A DNA stretch of 64,000 nt from Trichothecium roseum (taxonomy: Eukaryota > Ascomycota > Sordariomycetes > Hypocreales): the NCBI GenBank assembly GCA_026184415.1, contig CM047949.1, positions 171,501 to 235,500 on the forward strand, in the 5' to 3' direction. Under the pieces are notes generated by a model that did not search any database, was not told where the DNA came from, and saw only the letters and a program-made list of their open reading frames with translations. The position numbers and the translations under genes were made by a program. The number at the start of each line of letters is the position of its first letter. Position 1 is the stretch's first letter. Below, one piece after another: positions 63,923 to 64,000 of this stretch.

Positions 63923-64000
63923 ATGTTGTCGCAAAAGGCGAGGAATTTGGTGTATTTGAGCTTGATCGGGACGCAGCTCTTTGGCATGCTCGGTACGTAA
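63923..64000 (+). CDS. 5' end of a small membrane-protein gene (cut by window edge)
   Basis: ATG at 63923 after an A/G-rich leader. The first exon gives MLSQKARNLVYLSLIGTQLF and three more residues, then a GTACGT donor at 63993. A hydrophobic stretch at residues 9-23 suggests a signal anchor or first membrane span. The family cannot be named from 23 residues. Confidence 0.55.
   Translation: MLSQKARNLVYLSLIGTQLFGMLGT

Overview
The window is nuclear DNA of a filamentous ascomycete, most likely a sordariomycete. The signs are short GT-AG introns of about 50-140 bp, GC-rich coding third positions, a HET-domain gene, a Zn2Cys6 regulator, an AA9 polysaccharide monooxygenase, a GH79 enzyme, a LaeA-like methyltransferase and decayed NLR-type genes. 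I could not place the genus.

Layout. 1-2.4 kb is a graveyard of nested inverted-repeat elements. 2.5-9.2 kb carries ADE2 (purine synthesis), then a 2-oxoglutarate oxygenase and an MFS vitamin/anion transporter that are divergently transcribed. 11.8-16.1 kb has an intronless HET gene with ankyrin repeats inside the HET domain and a secreted, probably GPI-anchored GH79 glycosidase. 16.9-34.4 kb is a housekeeping block: ESF1 and the DBP4-type helicase (both ribosome biogenesis), a LaeA-like methyltransferase, a mitochondrial quinone reductase, UDP-glucose 4-epimerase and a SUN-domain nuclear-envelope protein. 35.3-37 kb holds the most unusual feature: two tRNA-Ser(GCU) genes, in opposite orientation, whose 3' half lies upstream of the 5' half, i.e. 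circularly permuted tRNA genes. 37.4-47.5 kb has a DUF3632-like gene, a low-complexity hypothetical, a small membrane protein and a Zn2Cys6 regulator. 48.4-52.3 kb encodes a 1252-residue TPR-CHAT protein (caspase-like fold). 54.2-59.3 kb contains an intron-bearing tRNA-Ala, a broken nucleoside-phosphorylase/ankyrin (NLR-like) gene and a broken nucleotidyltransferase-like gene. 60.3-61.2 kb is an AA9 LPMO. 63.2 kb has an intron-bearing tRNA-His, and a gene starts at the right edge.

The strongest claim concerns the permuted tRNAs. Both copies give the same 81-nt serine tRNA with G73, anticodon GCU and complete acceptor, D, anticodon, variable and T arms, but only when the halves are read in swapped order. 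The linkers differ (5 vs 21 nt). In both copies the leader pairs with the trailer (10 and 9 bp) and the joint falls at the usual 37/38 intron position. Permuted nuclear tRNA genes are known from red and green algae; I know of none described in fungi. The other recurring theme is conflict and cell-death machinery: HET-ANK, TPR-CHAT and PNP-ANK lie on one contig beside repeat relics with RIP-like decay.
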